Origin: Bimastos eiseni
Taxonomy: Eukaryota; Annelida; Clitellata; Crassiclitellata; Lumbricidae
Direction of reading: 5' to 3'
DNA length: 64,000 nt
Assembly: GCA_959347315.1 (NCBI GenBank)
Contig: OY365815.1
Coordinates: 15,588,323-15,652,322 of the forward strand
A program made the translations under genes and the position numbers. Below, piece by piece: positions 34,851 through 46,556 of the stretch; the stretch's first letter is position 1, and the number at the start of each line of letters is the position of its first letter. Below the pieces are notes generated by a model, which made no database searches, was not told the origin of the DNA, and was given only the letters and a program-made list of their open reading frames with translations.

Positions 34851-35910
34851 CATTTCCGGCATAAAACTGATATATTATTGAAACCGATCAATCAAATAGC
34901 CTACGTAGATGATGTGGCAAATTATTTGGTGATGCCAGCATCCAGACCCAGTAGGCCTAGAGAAACCATCGAACTAGAAGTTACCATGCAGGCATAGGGC
35001 ATATATGTCTTATAACTCTTGTATAATAATTTCCTGGCGATCCCACATCGGAACAGTCTAGAAACCATCCCGTCTACCGCGCCTAGGCCATTGCAGGGCT
35101 AGAAAAATAGATGAAATCAAGAGTGTTGGCTTAATTAGGCCAACATGTAACTTTTCTCTAAAGGAATCGGATTCTTCTCGCACAGGTCTATCTTAAAGAC
35201 CGGATGGATGTTGACAGAACAGCTAGGATTTCATTGAATTATTTCTAATGTAAAGTCCCTCGCTATCTAGAGAGCACAGAAATACTAGGATAGGTATTGT
35301 CTTCAAGTGCCTCATGCCACTTTACTCAATACTCATCGCCCCAGCCAATTTTCCTTTCGGCCTACTAATGGAAGACCTCTTCAAGAATTCCTGCTCTATA
35401 TCCGGTCCTCCACCTTACAGACCTGCTGGTGTACATGTACAAAGCGAAACCCATCTTAGCAGCTACTCTGCCTCCTTTCTCTGGTCTCCATGGCAACCGG
35501 ACTCGGACCTCGATTGCTGAACAACTGCCTATATATAAGACGCCGCGCTCGTGAATAAGCTGGTGCCCTTCGACAAGCTTTATAGTAGTGCTTTAGAAAT
35601 TTTTTAGTTTACGATCACGATTTGGTGTACGATAGTGTATGGGATTGTTACCTAACCTACCAATAATATTCTTTCAACCCTCTGCTTCTTGCCATTGCCT
35701 GACCACCGGAGAGTTCGGTTTGACCTCACTTCAGTCACAATTTTAAATTAAGACTGAAAACACTATTTGATAATTAATTTTAACTTTTATTACTTGTTCG
35801 ATGTCATGCTTGCACTCTAATTTTGTTGTTAGTCATTAAAGAAACTTTACGTATTATGGAAGTGCATTAGCTGTATACATCTTTTAAAAAATTATGAAAC
35901 TTGGAAGCAG

Positions 35911-36352
35911 AGGCGTCGCTAGGATTGGAGGCCAGTGGAGTCAGATTGGCTTAAATGGATATCATAGGGGGAATTAGAGAGAGGTCACTATATCTCCACC
36001 CTAACCCCAAGTGTTTTTATAAATACCGATGTGGCAATAATCATTTTGTTGGTGATGATGCCGTCATAATCATGCAAAAGTGGTACTATATTCAAAGCGG
36101 GAGTCACCGGACTAGATCATGCATTGCTGCATAGGCCTACAGTAAGAAGCCAATGCGAGACTATGCGACGAATAGACCTATCACGCGGGAAACTCCTGCC
36201 ACTTACTTCAGAATGATTATAACAAACCGCCAGTACTCTCTGCCGTAACGCTGTCGCTTCAGGTTATTTTCAAATGGAAAAATGTCAATAAAAACACTAA
36301 AGAACCTCAGGGAGACACGTGCCACTGTGACTCAATGGTAGCGACGCCACCT
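35911..36352. mobile_element. Probable hAT-like MITE, GGCGTCGCTA ends
   Basis: Begins CAGAGGCGTCGCTAGGATTG and ends ATGGTAGCGACGCCACCTCT, an imperfect inverted pair. No ORF; duplication not clear. Confidence 0.5.
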
Positions 36353-36894
36353 CTCCAAAGTATTAGTTATTGTGATTGTTCTGTGCGTTAGTCCGACAAT
36401 TCGTTTCGCAAACCCCGATCAATTGTATCCACTGCGAGTATTTTTTCTATGCGACCAATAAATCGCAAATAAAAAATATTGATAACGGCTTAGTCTATTA
36501 TTCTCATAGATATTCCGAAGCTCTGCTTCTCTTTGACAAATCGGACCCTGTCATGATGGCGATATCTTCTATGCTAATTAAATGCCCTGCCGTGAGGTGT
36601 CCCCTCAACCCGAATTTCTTAAGCCTAGAATATAAACCTTTTCAGATTGATGCAAATAATAATTAAGCTTCTTATATCCTCCTGCGACTTAAAAGTGTTA
36701 GCCTCTCTTTCCTAATTTCCCTGTAAGCACTTGACATTTATTATCCATCCTCATCGATTATGGCTTTGCGTTGTCAGGCCTGGAACGGCTCGGATCGTCA
36801 GAGTTTTCTCGAATGGAGCAACATAAATTTGTGTGTCCACTACAATTATGTAGGATAGAATAATTTCGAGAGCCCGAAACGATTGTATTGTTTG

Positions 36895-36900
36895 TTTATT
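36895..36900 (-). terminator. Polyadenylation signal AATAAA (minus strand) of the neuropeptide gene
   Basis: TTTATT on the plus strand, about 175 bases beyond the stop codon at 37074. Confidence 0.5.
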
Positions 36901-37073
36901 GTGATGATTAATTGCGCTGACTTGACAATTTCTGCTCTTCCCATTACAGTCTGCGCACCTCACAAATTATGAAACCGTTTTTGACTAAAGTCTTGATCAT
37001 CCACCGAGCATAGAGAGAGTCGATCGTCGACTGTCACGTGTTCTGGCCACTCCTTCACCACCCTGTGGTAAGT

Positions 37074-37415
37074 TCACTGATGGCCTTCGAGGTCCATGGC
37101 TTTCTTTCCGCGCGGAGCTGAAAATCCTGGTGGTGGAATGGCCCTCCGGATCGGTTCGAGCTCCGTCGAAAGCCAGTTGCCGTATCTCCTCCTCCCTTCT
37201 CCACCAACGATGAGGATGATGGCGTCTTCCGTCGGCGGGGTCATCATCGGGACATCGCGAATGGATCGCTTGCCTCGCGGGAACCATCCGCCTGAGATTG
37301 GTTGGCGTCGACCCTCTTCGGCCGCAGCCGCCGCTTCGTCCATGAGGTCAGCGTAGCCAAGGAGTCCACCATCGAAACCTGAGACATCTCGAAGCACGAA
37401 CTGACGACGATCGTC
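37074..37415 (-). CDS. Neuropeptide precursor exon 2: all processed peptides
   Basis: All dibasic sites and both amidated peptides are in this exon. It is GC-rich against AT-rich surroundings, as real coding sequence would be. It stops at 37074-37076 just after AMDLEGHQ. Confidence 0.78.
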   Translation of the reverse strand, partial: DDRRQFVLRDVSGFDGGLLGYADLMDEAAAAAEEGRRQPISGGWFPRGKRSIRDVPMMTPPTEDAIILIVGGEGRRRYGNWLSTELEPIRRAIPPPGFSAPRGKKAMDLEGHQ

Positions 37416-38777
37416 CTTCGAAGAAGACACAAAAAACAGGAGCACCCAGTGCGGTGTATACTGTAATTGCTACTATGATTATAATTGTCATTGCAGACGT
37501 AGGCTAAATGTAATTGTAATTATGTTGCAGTTGTAAATGTAAGTGTAAGTGTAACTGTATTCATAATTGCAGTCGTAAATGTAAGTGTAACGGTAATCGT
37601 TAATGCAATTGTAGGCCTAAATGCAAATGCAAGAGTAATAGGAATTGTGAATGTAATTATAATTGTAAAAGTAAATGGAAACGTAACTGTGATTACAATG
37701 ACTGTGCCATCCAGTGCACTTGTGCCTGTTGTCTTGGCTGTATTTGTTGTTATGTTTATTTGCATCTGTAATCAGACAGTTGAGGGTTTGAGTGTGCTGA
37801 GCGGACTCTGTGAAACGTCTCTACTATGAACAGATGGTGACGTCACTCGCGCCACAGATTTGGATTTAGACATTCTTGATTGAGTTACAGATGCGCTAAA
37901 TAAACAACATCAGTAGAGGGTTTGAGTCTGCAAATAAGGAAAGAAAAAAATGAATAGATGAATAACACGTCAAGAAGTGCAGAGCGTTTTGTAGGAGAAG
38001 GGGAACTTATAATTGTCACTCAGTGGCTGATCAGGTCATCACCACGTGATCTTCAATTTATTCATGGTAATAGTAATCCCAGATTTGCAAGGCTCCATTT
38101 CCAGACCGACTAATAAGATGTAGGGCCTACTTCCGAGCTCACCGTAGAGTAAGTAAGGGTGAACACACTGGAGCGCAGAGCTGAGGAACTGAGTTCGATA
38201 CCCATATCCGCCTTAAGGTTGACTAGTCCTTTTATCGCTAGTCGACGGCATTTGTTGAAATGAGATGTATAACGGAATGTGCGCCTTGCGTGGCTGCTGA
38301 CAGTCAAACGCGACTGCTGTAATAACTTGTTGTCATTCGTTCATACTGTGCTTGTCATCCTAGGCCTACTTCGATTTATTAGTTTGAACTTAAACGAAAA
38401 TTGTTATTATTATAATATTATTACCATAACAATCATGACCGACCTGAGACTGGTTATGAAGTGTTCATGAAGGCCGAATAGAGGCAAAGAAACACCAACA
38501 TAAGGAAAGACCAACGCAGAAATAGACCAACGCAGAAATATACCAACGCAGAAATAGACCAAAAAGTAATTGAATAACTGAGTCTTCGACATAATATAAT
38601 TTGACTAGGGAACACTTGCGTCGTACTCACAGCTGGAATAACTTCTCTGTGATAAGACCTTGCAAGAGGCCATCTGTCGGTCGATTCGAGAAGCACTGCC
38701 GCTCCGCTGGTTCCCTGCCACAGTCCACATACCCCGACGAACGCAATCACAAGACCAAGAACAACAACAGTCGTCAT
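37074..38777 (-). CDS. Neuropeptide precursor with two PR-amide peptides, two exons, 162 aa
   Basis: Exon 1 is 38631-38777 (49 codons) and exon 2 is 37074-37415 (113 codons plus TGA), joined in phase 0 (donor GCT|gtgagt, acceptor gtcttcttcgaag). Residues 1-25 form a clear signal peptide (MTTVVVLGLVIAFVGVCGLW, cleavage near TSG-AA). Dibasic sites follow at RR52-53, RR85-86, KR98-99, RRR124-126, RR139-140 and KK153-154. Two peptides have the G-dibasic amidation signal and are bounded by basic pairs: RR-QPISGGWFPR-G-KR (possible N-terminal pyroglutamate) and RR-AIPPPGFSAPR-G-KK. Both would end Pro-Arg-amide. G84-RR and G123-RRR could amidate two longer spacer peptides, and YGNWLSTELEPI lies between the two active candidates. 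I cannot place it in a named echinoderm neuropeptide family. A TATA box and a polyA signal bracket the gene. Confidence 0.78.
37500..37690. repeat. Degenerate (TGTAAW)n tract
   Basis: Irregular TGTAAT/TGTAAG/TGTAAC hexamers on the plus strand within the neuropeptide-gene intron; no gene. Confidence 0.75.
38155..38425 (+). mobile_element. SINE-like repeat, second family
   Basis: GGAGCGCAGAGCTGAGGAAC, then a B-box-like GAGTTCGATACCC, a shared body (AAGGTTGACTAGTCCTTT) and a (TTAT)n end. Partial copies at about 10080-10200, 18895-19030 and 34085-34270 are homologous. Confidence 0.6.
38508..38562. repeat. 16-bp tandem repeat in the neuropeptide-gene intron
   Basis: AGACCAACGCAGAAAT about 3.5 times, 70 bases inside the intron from the donor at 38630. 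Confidence 0.8.
38631..38777 (-). CDS. Neuropeptide precursor exon 1: signal peptide
   Basis: The frame is also open upstream to 38909, but the ATG at 38775-38777 lies about 60 bases from the TATA box and begins an ideal signal peptide. The mature N-terminus continues LLESTDRWPLARSYHREVIP. Confidence 0.75.
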
Positions 38778-38835
38778 CGTATTCTTCTCTTCCAGTTTTG
38801 TTGGCTGTAAATATCCTTGGACCGTGTCTAACCGT

Positions 38836-38844
38836 CCTTTTATA
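38836..38844 (-). promoter_or_regulatory. TATA box TATAAAAGG of the neuropeptide gene
   Basis: Minus-strand TATAAAAGG about 60 bases upstream of the ATG at 38777, implying a start near 38810 and a short 5' UTR. A palindromic E-box TCACGTGA lies further upstream near 38906. Confidence 0.6.
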
Positions 38845-38999
38845 CCGTCTGCCCGCTCAGAGAGGTCACTGCGAGGGCGAGGCATGCACCCGGCGGTCGC
38901 TTTCATCACGTGAAGGACAAAGGAAGGGGAACAGACGCCACCAGAGTTGCACCCCTCGTCGCGTTTTATAAACGAGTCCAGAGAGTCGACAACGACAAC

Positions 39000-41900
39000 A
39001 GAGACGCTTCGCTGGCAACACTTAACTTACTCAGAAATTGTCCAATTTCACAGCAGCCGGTGCATTTACGCCGTCCGTCTTAATCGACCGTCCAATTGTC
39101 GATGTCCGGCAGAGAGGGACGACCGACCAGCAAATCGCCCCCTCTACCCTGCTCCTTGGTCAGACTACGCTCGGACAGCAATCGGAAATCTGCGAAATTT
39201 ACTGTGCGCCAGCTTTTAACGAACTTTAGCCGCCCACTTTCGATCATAGCCGAATTGATCTCAGGCTCATATGTACGTAGTTGTAGAAGCACTTGGCTTT
39301 TCTACAATCGAAAAGTTTAACGTGGCCAACGAGATACTTGTCTGCTTGCAGTGAACCATCTCTGTATCGTTTGTGCCAGCTTATATAGCGCTTCAATCGA
39401 TAGCGCAACTCATAGAAGTTGATGTGTCTATAAGTCAGCCATGTATTTGAAATCTTCCAAAATGGCTGCGCTATCTACGACTACAGGTCCATTTGATTGC
39501 AAGCCTCAATGACTGTTCTTCCTTTCCGTGGAAATAGCTCATAGCTAAGAGCCAAATAGTCTGCTCTCTCCAGAAACTGATGCTTGAAGAGTTGTGTATG
39601 TGCCATGGATGGGACTGCTCAAAATAGGCGCTTGGAAGGTAAACGCATTTGGGAAGGTAATTGTCCACTTTGTCGGACATTGTAGCGACTGGACACGAGG
39701 GGAAAAGGCTGCAACTGCCGTCCGTAACAAATTTACACTCAATTATGATTAATTCACATGCATTCATGAATGCAACAATTGTGAATGCGTGCGTTCAGTG
39801 CGACGTAATGCATGGAAACGGTTATTTATGTGGCCATATATAGCTCAAGGAAAGTCTTGATCAGCCGTCCTCCCGAGTCTTAAACAAGATGTAGGCCTAA
39901 TCTGTTCTCTCCCCAGAGCAATTACGTCGAAGCGCATAGATCCATGAGGTTATAACGATCGTAACCTAGCAGACAATTAAGCATAAGCATCAAGATCTTA
40001 TAGACTGAATATGCATGGATAGCCAGTGCGGGTTCCTCCGACAGAAATATTGATAGATGCCAGAACCTATAGGTGAGCCACCAATCAGATAAGCGACAGC
40101 ATTAAAAATATAATTGTAGTAGATCACTGATGCGAGAAGAAGTTGGTGTATCTGCTGAGTATATATATATATATCTTTCAGAATTGGTATGCCCTTTCCG
40201 CAGCTCAGTCGTCTCTAAAAACTGTGTTTAACCATAAATCAGACTCTACAGTTCGTGTCCGTGGTTAGGGCATCCAACTGGTTGTCTCTATTCGACTTCT
40301 TGGGACCGGATATCGTGATTCAAACTACGCAAAATTTTACTACAACATATACACATATATATACATATATATTATATATATACTCTGTCCAGATCAAGAG
40401 TGTCTGGCTTACGATTGGCGCTTTAGAAGCTTGGAGATTACGATTACGTTTACCGATCCCAAAAATTATGAACCTTTGTCGCCTTGGTGTAGTTGCACTC
40501 TTGATCTGGACAGAGCAAATCAATCAACTCAAGTTAACGAAATGTTTGCAACGTCTGAGTATGTGTAACAATTTGATCTCACATAAATACTATGCTTCTT
40601 TATAAAGTTCCGCATAGTATTTCGATGGTCTGCACCCTATTACAGCGATACAAAGTGTCAAAGTTTGCAATTGACCTATGCCCTATCGGACATGAGCTTA
40701 ACAACTAACGATTTTATCCACGCTGTTCATTCATTTTTTTATATAGCGAAATTCTTCTGATCATGCTCACAAGAAACCAATCTGCATCTAAGCCTGTAAT
40801 TTATATATTGAGTTCAACACTTTCAATTATTTCCAAAATGTTCTTACAATTCTAATAAAATTCTGTACTCTGCGTAGTTCCTCTAATATTCCTGCAGTAA
40901 CTAATTTAGGCATGTGGTATTTTGATGATTTACAACAAGTAAGTTGTATTACAAGCATGTAAGTGGTTAACAGATCAGTTTTTGCCAAGCAGAACACACG
41001 GAAAATGGCGGAAAATACTTTTGCTTTCATCACTTTATACTATTTTCATGCAGAAATTATTATTCATGTAACTCAGCGGCGAGTTATACACAGAAGAGAC
41101 GGAACATTTGTTGAAGGCGATCCATGACCTCCAGAATGAAGTGAAGCGATGAATCTTTGAGACGAAGTTCATAATTGAACTTCGAAGATGAGTCGCGATA
41201 ATTCGAGGAATAGCCCACAGTCAGTATTATAGCGCCCTATGAATATGCGGACGCAGATTCACACGCAATTGTAGTCCAACGATTGTTGCTTTCATTAATT
41301 ACTGAAGGCCAATCAACGTTACCTTCAAGCTCAAGTCATTCAAGTGTTTTACAGCCGTCAAACCTATTAATGGAATAGGGTCTGTGGTTCTTTACAGTCG
41401 GATGGTTATTCTAACTATATATATGCTACACAGATATGTGAAACTCTGGAAAATAAAGATAAATTTTGTATGACGATGAACATGATGCTCGATTCATTTC
41501 ATGTGTGCGATTCAAATATCAAGATCCTCGATTCTATCTCTTAATCAACTGACGAATTTAGTTCATTTTCAATCTCTCCAAAAACTTCTAAAAATATGTC
41601 TTAAATTCTCGATCATTTGCTTACATTCAAAGCCTAAAGATACGTATCACACACACACATTTGGACATTCATATATCGCACTTTGAATTTTGCCTAAAAG
41701 ATTCCAAACCGACTTCAACAAACATATATAAGTATGCTCAGATATTCAATACACTATTCCAAAATCCGTGTTCTAGCGTTGGGTCATTAACGCAGTAGCG
41801 CACTTTACCTTTGCATGAAATTGACGAGCACTTACATATTCGCAGTATGGCATTTCACTTTCCATAGGCCTAGGCCCTATAGGCTTATGCAGTTAGCCGG

Positions 41901-42265
41901 AGATTTCTTAGTTGGTCATAGGCAATCGTTTTTTTTACATCTAACTAAGCATCTCCTTTGTAGCTTACACGCCAGCACCTACGTGTAGGCATACACATAC
42001 GTTATATGAGCGCAGTAAGATTTCAATTTCGAGTTAGCTAGACTTTATTGTTTTATGGCTGCCTTCGTTTATATTAATATTGCATCCAACTTTGATTTAT
42101 CAATTTTACATATTTCATAGATGCATTTCTGACATATAATTAGGAATTCTCGACTTTACGTTAAATATTATTATAGCGATTCTAGGCGTTGCCCTTAAGA
42201 GCTTCAGATGTTTACGTCTTTCATAAAATTTAATTATCGATGAAGCGACTTCAATCGTTCTTTTA
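39000..42265. other. Non-coding stretch upstream of the neuropeptide gene
   Basis: A moderately GC-rich block at 38860-39240 borders the neuropeptide promoter. The rest is AT-rich with short TATA repeats (40160, 40350). A 98-codon minus-strand ORF at 39471-39767 is unrecognised and has no supporting splice or promoter context. Confidence 0.5.
40383..40515. mobile_element. Tiny element with perfect 20-bp inverted ends
   Basis: CTCTGTCCAGATCAAGAGTG at 40383-40402 is exactly inverted at 40496-40515. The 93-bp middle contains the GATTACGATTACG motif shared with other dispersed repeats of this window. Confidence 0.65.
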
Positions 42266-42273
42266 CTTAAGTC

Positions 42274-43538
42274 CAGTGATGAGCACATTACTCTTGAAAA
42301 GAATTTTAAAATAGAAGATTTGATGACACTGTTTAGTAGTATTATCAAAATTTAAAAAAATAGTATTTTGAAGATATTTTTCAAAAGTACTGTTAAAAGA
42401 AGGAACGATATTATATGTTGAAAATATTTTTCAAAAGTAGCTTTACAATAGGATATAAAAAGTATTTTGAAAATATTTTCAGGATAATTTTGCAGAAATA
42501 CCGTTGAAAAATCAACATTCGAAGACCCAATGGGAGGCAATTCCAAGCAGTTACTTGAGAGTGGTCGACGTATAGTTCCTCATGTATTCACTTTGGTATG
42601 AACAGACACAGGTAATCACATTACCTCGTTGGATAATTATGAAAATGTGAAATATGAATTGATTATAAGTATAGTCGGACGTTCAGATAAAACGTTTTAT
42701 AAGCAAAGTCCCAGTTTGAAACGAACTATTTTCTGATTAGGAAGTCACTGCAAAATGTTACAGCACATGTCAGAAGTTACATGTTCATCTTTGGAGTGCT
42801 CTAGTGGCACTCTCATGCTTCCGAAAAGCGATCTACAGTAATCTTGGCGGCTGGAAACTAAGTTATAAGCAGCGTTTGCAACCTTAACGATTGAATCGAG
42901 TCACCCAGTTTCAATGACTTAAATCAACCAAATGTTTTCAGTTGACAGTTGCTGTGGACTGCCCAGTAGCCGAAAGCCAGTCAGTCTTCGACAGATTTAG
43001 AAGGAGTTAATTGATCGCCACCCACGAATTCACCTCATCATAGCCAGCAGAAAACATCTGTAAAGATGAGATGAGTCACATGACAGACTGTGAAATGAAA
43101 ATGTAGATCTTTCGAGTATCACCAGCATAGATTTAATTTCTCAGCAATGTTCCCATTGTTGTCGTGTAAAAATAGGAACTAGCACAAAACCCTGAAATAG
43201 GCCTATATCTTGATACAACAAACTCACAAGCAGTTGGTAGGTCTATATTCAGAAAATTGGCACTCTCTATCAAATTATCGATGCTTCATAGTTTTGTCGA
43301 GATCTTAACATCTATAGCATTAAAACAATAATTTTGGCAGAAGTTTTATAATTTTTATAATTTATTTTGATGAAAAACTAGGAAAAGCATGTTGGAAAAG
43401 TAGGCCTATATTGAAAAGTCTCCGAAATACTTATTAAAACTATTTTGAAAATACTTTGACAAAAGTATCTGAAAAATACTAAATAAATGCTATTTCACAA
43501 TAGAAATCTTTCTCGATATTTTATTGTGCCCATCACTG
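42274..43538. mobile_element. 1.27-kb hAT-like non-autonomous element
   Basis: Ends CAGTGATGAGCACA and TGTGCCCATCACTG, a classic hAT terminus. Flanking 8-mers CTTAAGTC and CTTAGGCC match 6 of 8. Subterminal AAATATTTT-rich inverted repeats. No transposase ORF is visible. Confidence 0.78.
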
Positions 43539-43541
43539 CTT

Positions 43542-43790
43542 AGGCCTTTAGGGCTATATGCTTTCTGAACTCAGTGCCTTCCACTTTCTTTCTCACCTTT
43601 GATATTTCTGTTTCATATCGATCTAGTTTTTTGCACGCTTCCTGGGTCCGATATTTAGCCTCTGAACACTGTGGTTTTGACCGCAGTCTTGACCTCCTAA
43701 TTGATCTACACCAATCATTCTGACTACTTTCAGTAGCTTCGATAAAACCATTCACAGCTCTGAGCGAACACGTCTTTCAATATTTCTCCT
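43542..43790 (-). CDS. Unrecognised short ORF ending at an hAT-like insertion
   Basis: Minus-strand frame with coding-like composition: EATESSQNDWC, then RSKPQCSEAKYRTQEACKKL and YETEISKVRKKVEG, ending HIALKA and TAA. It looks like a helical/coiled fragment. The stop codon lies in the target-site duplication of the element at 42274-43538. It may be a last exon of an unknown gene or a retro-fragment; no family is recognised. Confidence 0.3.
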
Positions 43791-43904
43791 ACTGATTTTT
43801 ATATTTGCTTAAAAATACCAGTTCCCGCTTTTCTAGATCTGTGATGATATGATACGTATTGTTATCCAGTCGCGGAATAAGCATATAAGGCCATGGACAA
43901 CAAT

Positions 43905-43985
43905 GAATTTCGACGCCATCTTGTTTCCGGCACAGCTTCGAGCTCTGCTGTCTCGCGAAGTCTCGCGGCTGATCACGTGATTTAC
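43905..43985. promoter_or_regulatory. TATA-less, possibly bidirectional promoter cluster
   Basis: Within 80 bases: a YY1-like site GACGCCATCTTG, an ETS core TTCCGG, the TCTCGCGA motif (43951) with a second near-copy at 43961, and the palindromic E-box ATCACGTGAT (43972). Such clusters mark housekeeping promoters. On the minus strand the YY1-like site contains ATG (43919). On the plus strand a coding-exon candidate starts at 44125. Confidence 0.45.
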
Positions 43986-44124
43986 GGATGGAACGTCTGC
44001 CAGAGATCCGGCTTCTGCCGACTTTATTTCTAAAACAAATTAATCATGTTATTAAATTCACCATAATTACATTTACTTCTATTTCACGTATTATATTGTT
44101 GACGATAGCCTAGATATAGACAGA

Positions 44125-44172
44125 ATGCTCTTTTTATTGGAGGCCAATTGCGAACTTCATTTTGACGTACAG
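44125..44172 (+). CDS. Candidate first coding exon of an unrecognised gene
   Basis: ATG followed by LFLLEANCELHFDVQ and the strong donor CAG|gtaaga, 140 bases downstream of the promoter-like cluster. No further plus-strand exon was found to 47 kb, so the gene body may lie beyond a long intron, or the call may be wrong. Confidence 0.3.
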
Positions 44173-44338
44173 GTAAGAGAAACGCTACTTTTATGGTTCA
44201 GAAAACTTACAACGAACATTTTCACGTTCTCATATTTTCCATTTTAGAGTCAAGTCCACTTTGTCAGAATATTGTTATTTCATTCCGTATGTAATCCAAT
44301 AATGATGATAATATGAAGATAAATGAAGATAATAATAA

Positions 44339-44383
<45 letters not shown>

Positions 44384-45894
44384 CAACAACATAATAATAA
44401 ACCATACATAATAACAAACCACACAAAAAACATTTATATTATCATCATTATCATTAGGAATATTATTATTAATATTATTATGGAGTAATTTGAACGTGTA
44501 GCCATTCTATGTCAGCCTAGCACTACAACCTAGCGAAGAGAGATAAACAGACAAATAGATAGACAGGATGGATATTAGGCGAACCCATGAACAAGCAGAG
44601 CGCGCACTCAGAGCAAAACTAATGTCTCCAAGTAGGACACATTAGTTTTAGTGTGGGTCCGTCGACTATTCAACTGAGATCGCCATTAAAAGGCGAATAA
44701 TATGACGAAGTCACTCGTCGGTAATAAATCGCTCGATTTATCGGACGATAGAATTCGCCATGTCTCATTCGCTTTCATGCGATGGTCATCTCCGAAACTA
44801 ACCCCATTGTCGAACACAGCCTATGCGGTAGATGGTCGATAGATGGGTGTACGTGGCAGCCAATGATCATGCTCCGTTCTCTCGATCAATCGCGCCATTG
44901 GTGAAAGTAAGGGGGCAATCGTTTCCGGCGCGGTGCCATTTACTGAATATTTTATAGCGCCGTCTTTGCTGGGAAGGTCCACTGCATTACTCTGTGGAAT
45001 AGATAGAATTCCCGGACGGGCTACAAAGTTCAGACAGGGGTTTAGCTGCGTTCATTCTCCATTTAGTGAAGTTCTAGTCAACGATAACTATACAACTAAA
45101 ACCTATCGTTAACGAAAATCTAACGCTTTCTTTAGCAACAGTTCGATGCATTCAAAGCCATGAATGAAACTACAACTTGGAAAATAACAACTAAAGGACT
45201 AAATATTTAGTCGCTTTTAACTATACATGGCTAAAACTCACGAGGTAATGATAGCCTAACTAATAATAAATAAGATTCTTAATTTAAGAATGATAATTAA
45301 GGCTTAACTAATGCCCATCGGAGTCCTTAGTCAAGGCTTTACTACTAAAGCGTGCCATAAGAAGAAAAGCTTTAGTCTCCTATACGAGTAGCTACTAGCT
45401 ACTGACGCAGACTCCGACATCCGGCTAAACAAGGTACTGCACCCACATGTGTAGGACCTACGCATACCCGGTCTGTTAGTAAAAGATTGAAGAAGCTCAA
45501 AGCAACATAGGCCTATGATAATTATTTTATGTTTTTTGCCTCTTCCGCAACCAATTGGGATTCTAATGAGCATTTCGTTTGTGAACGACCCATATATATA
45601 TATATATATAATATATATATATATATATTATATATATAGTGCTTAGTACATCGCTTTTAGAGAAGAGCTTAAGATGTAGATTTTGGGATTACACTGACGG
45701 TTGCATTGAATTTATCAGAGGAACCCGTTTCTCTGCAGCTTTCTTACGGCTCCTCAAAAATCGTATTCACTGCTTCCTATTGTTTCAAAATTCGACATAG
45801 GCCAAATAGGTCGGGTTAGACCGCGTCGACCTTTGGAAGAGTGGTTTCACTGTTGAAAAGCCTTCGCGCCTGTGCTTCAGATGATAAGACCATT

Positions 45895-45955
45895 GATTGG
45901 ATAGGAACATTGATTGATAGGAACATTGATTGATAGGAACATTGATTGATTGTTC
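45895..45955. repeat. 16-bp tandem repeat (ATAGGAACATTGATTG)
   Basis: Three to four copies followed by further ATTGATTG. Confidence 0.8.
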
Positions 45956-46328
45956 CGTTGATTGACTGATCCAATAATCACCCTTCTGAGTGTCGCCGAG
46001 AACTCTATGACTCCTATCGATCTCACATAAACGGATTGATTGATGTTTTCGGTTTGATTTATCTATCGATCGATCGATCGGTGAATCGTATGTTATTGAA
46101 ACGGCGCCATAGAAGTCGTTGAATCGAACTGTCCTGCTGATGAATATTTATCTGCCTCTCCTGCCACTCCACTTCTAAGCCCAGCCTATACCTGCTGCCG
46201 TCAAGACGATCCTACGAACATACATACATACATTACATACATACATACATATATACATACATACATACATACATACATACATACATACATACATGTAGGC
46301 CTACATAGATCCTACACCTCGAGCTCTT

Positions 46329-46556
46329 TGAACCGAAAATGACCTCATCTGATTCACCAATTTTGCTTTGCTGTCGTCGTCATTTTAATACACGGATTAA
46401 TATTATACAAGACGACTACAATTACTCTGAAACCTTGAACCGAAAATAACACTTACCTGATTTACCTGATTTTGTTTTGAACGAGTGGCTGTCATCGTTA
46501 TTACTAACATACACGGATTAATATTATACGCTACGAATACAGTAATTACTTTGAAA
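46329..46556. repeat. Direct duplication of about 110 bp
   Basis: 46329-46433 and 46436-46556 share GAACCGAAAATRAC, CTGATT...CC, and ACACGGATTAATATTATAC...GACTAC/GAATACA...AATTACT. Each copy carries the same mini-exon-like block; only the right copy has a gtaagt donor. Confidence 0.75.
46457..46488 (-). CDS. Possible 32-base mini-exon of the Ig gene
   Basis: Phase-compatible with the preceding exon and ends at a strong donor CAG|gtaagt, but the acceptor tract is poor. It lies inside a direct duplication (see findings). Confidence 0.25.

Noticed and set aside
37096..37356. Plus-strand ORF opposite neuropeptide exon 2
   Set aside because: Shadow of the minus-strand coding exon; no start context or splice partners.
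39471..39767. 98-codon minus ORF with several Cys
   Set aside because: No signal peptide, splice context or recognisable domain; kept only as a note in the gene-poor stretch.
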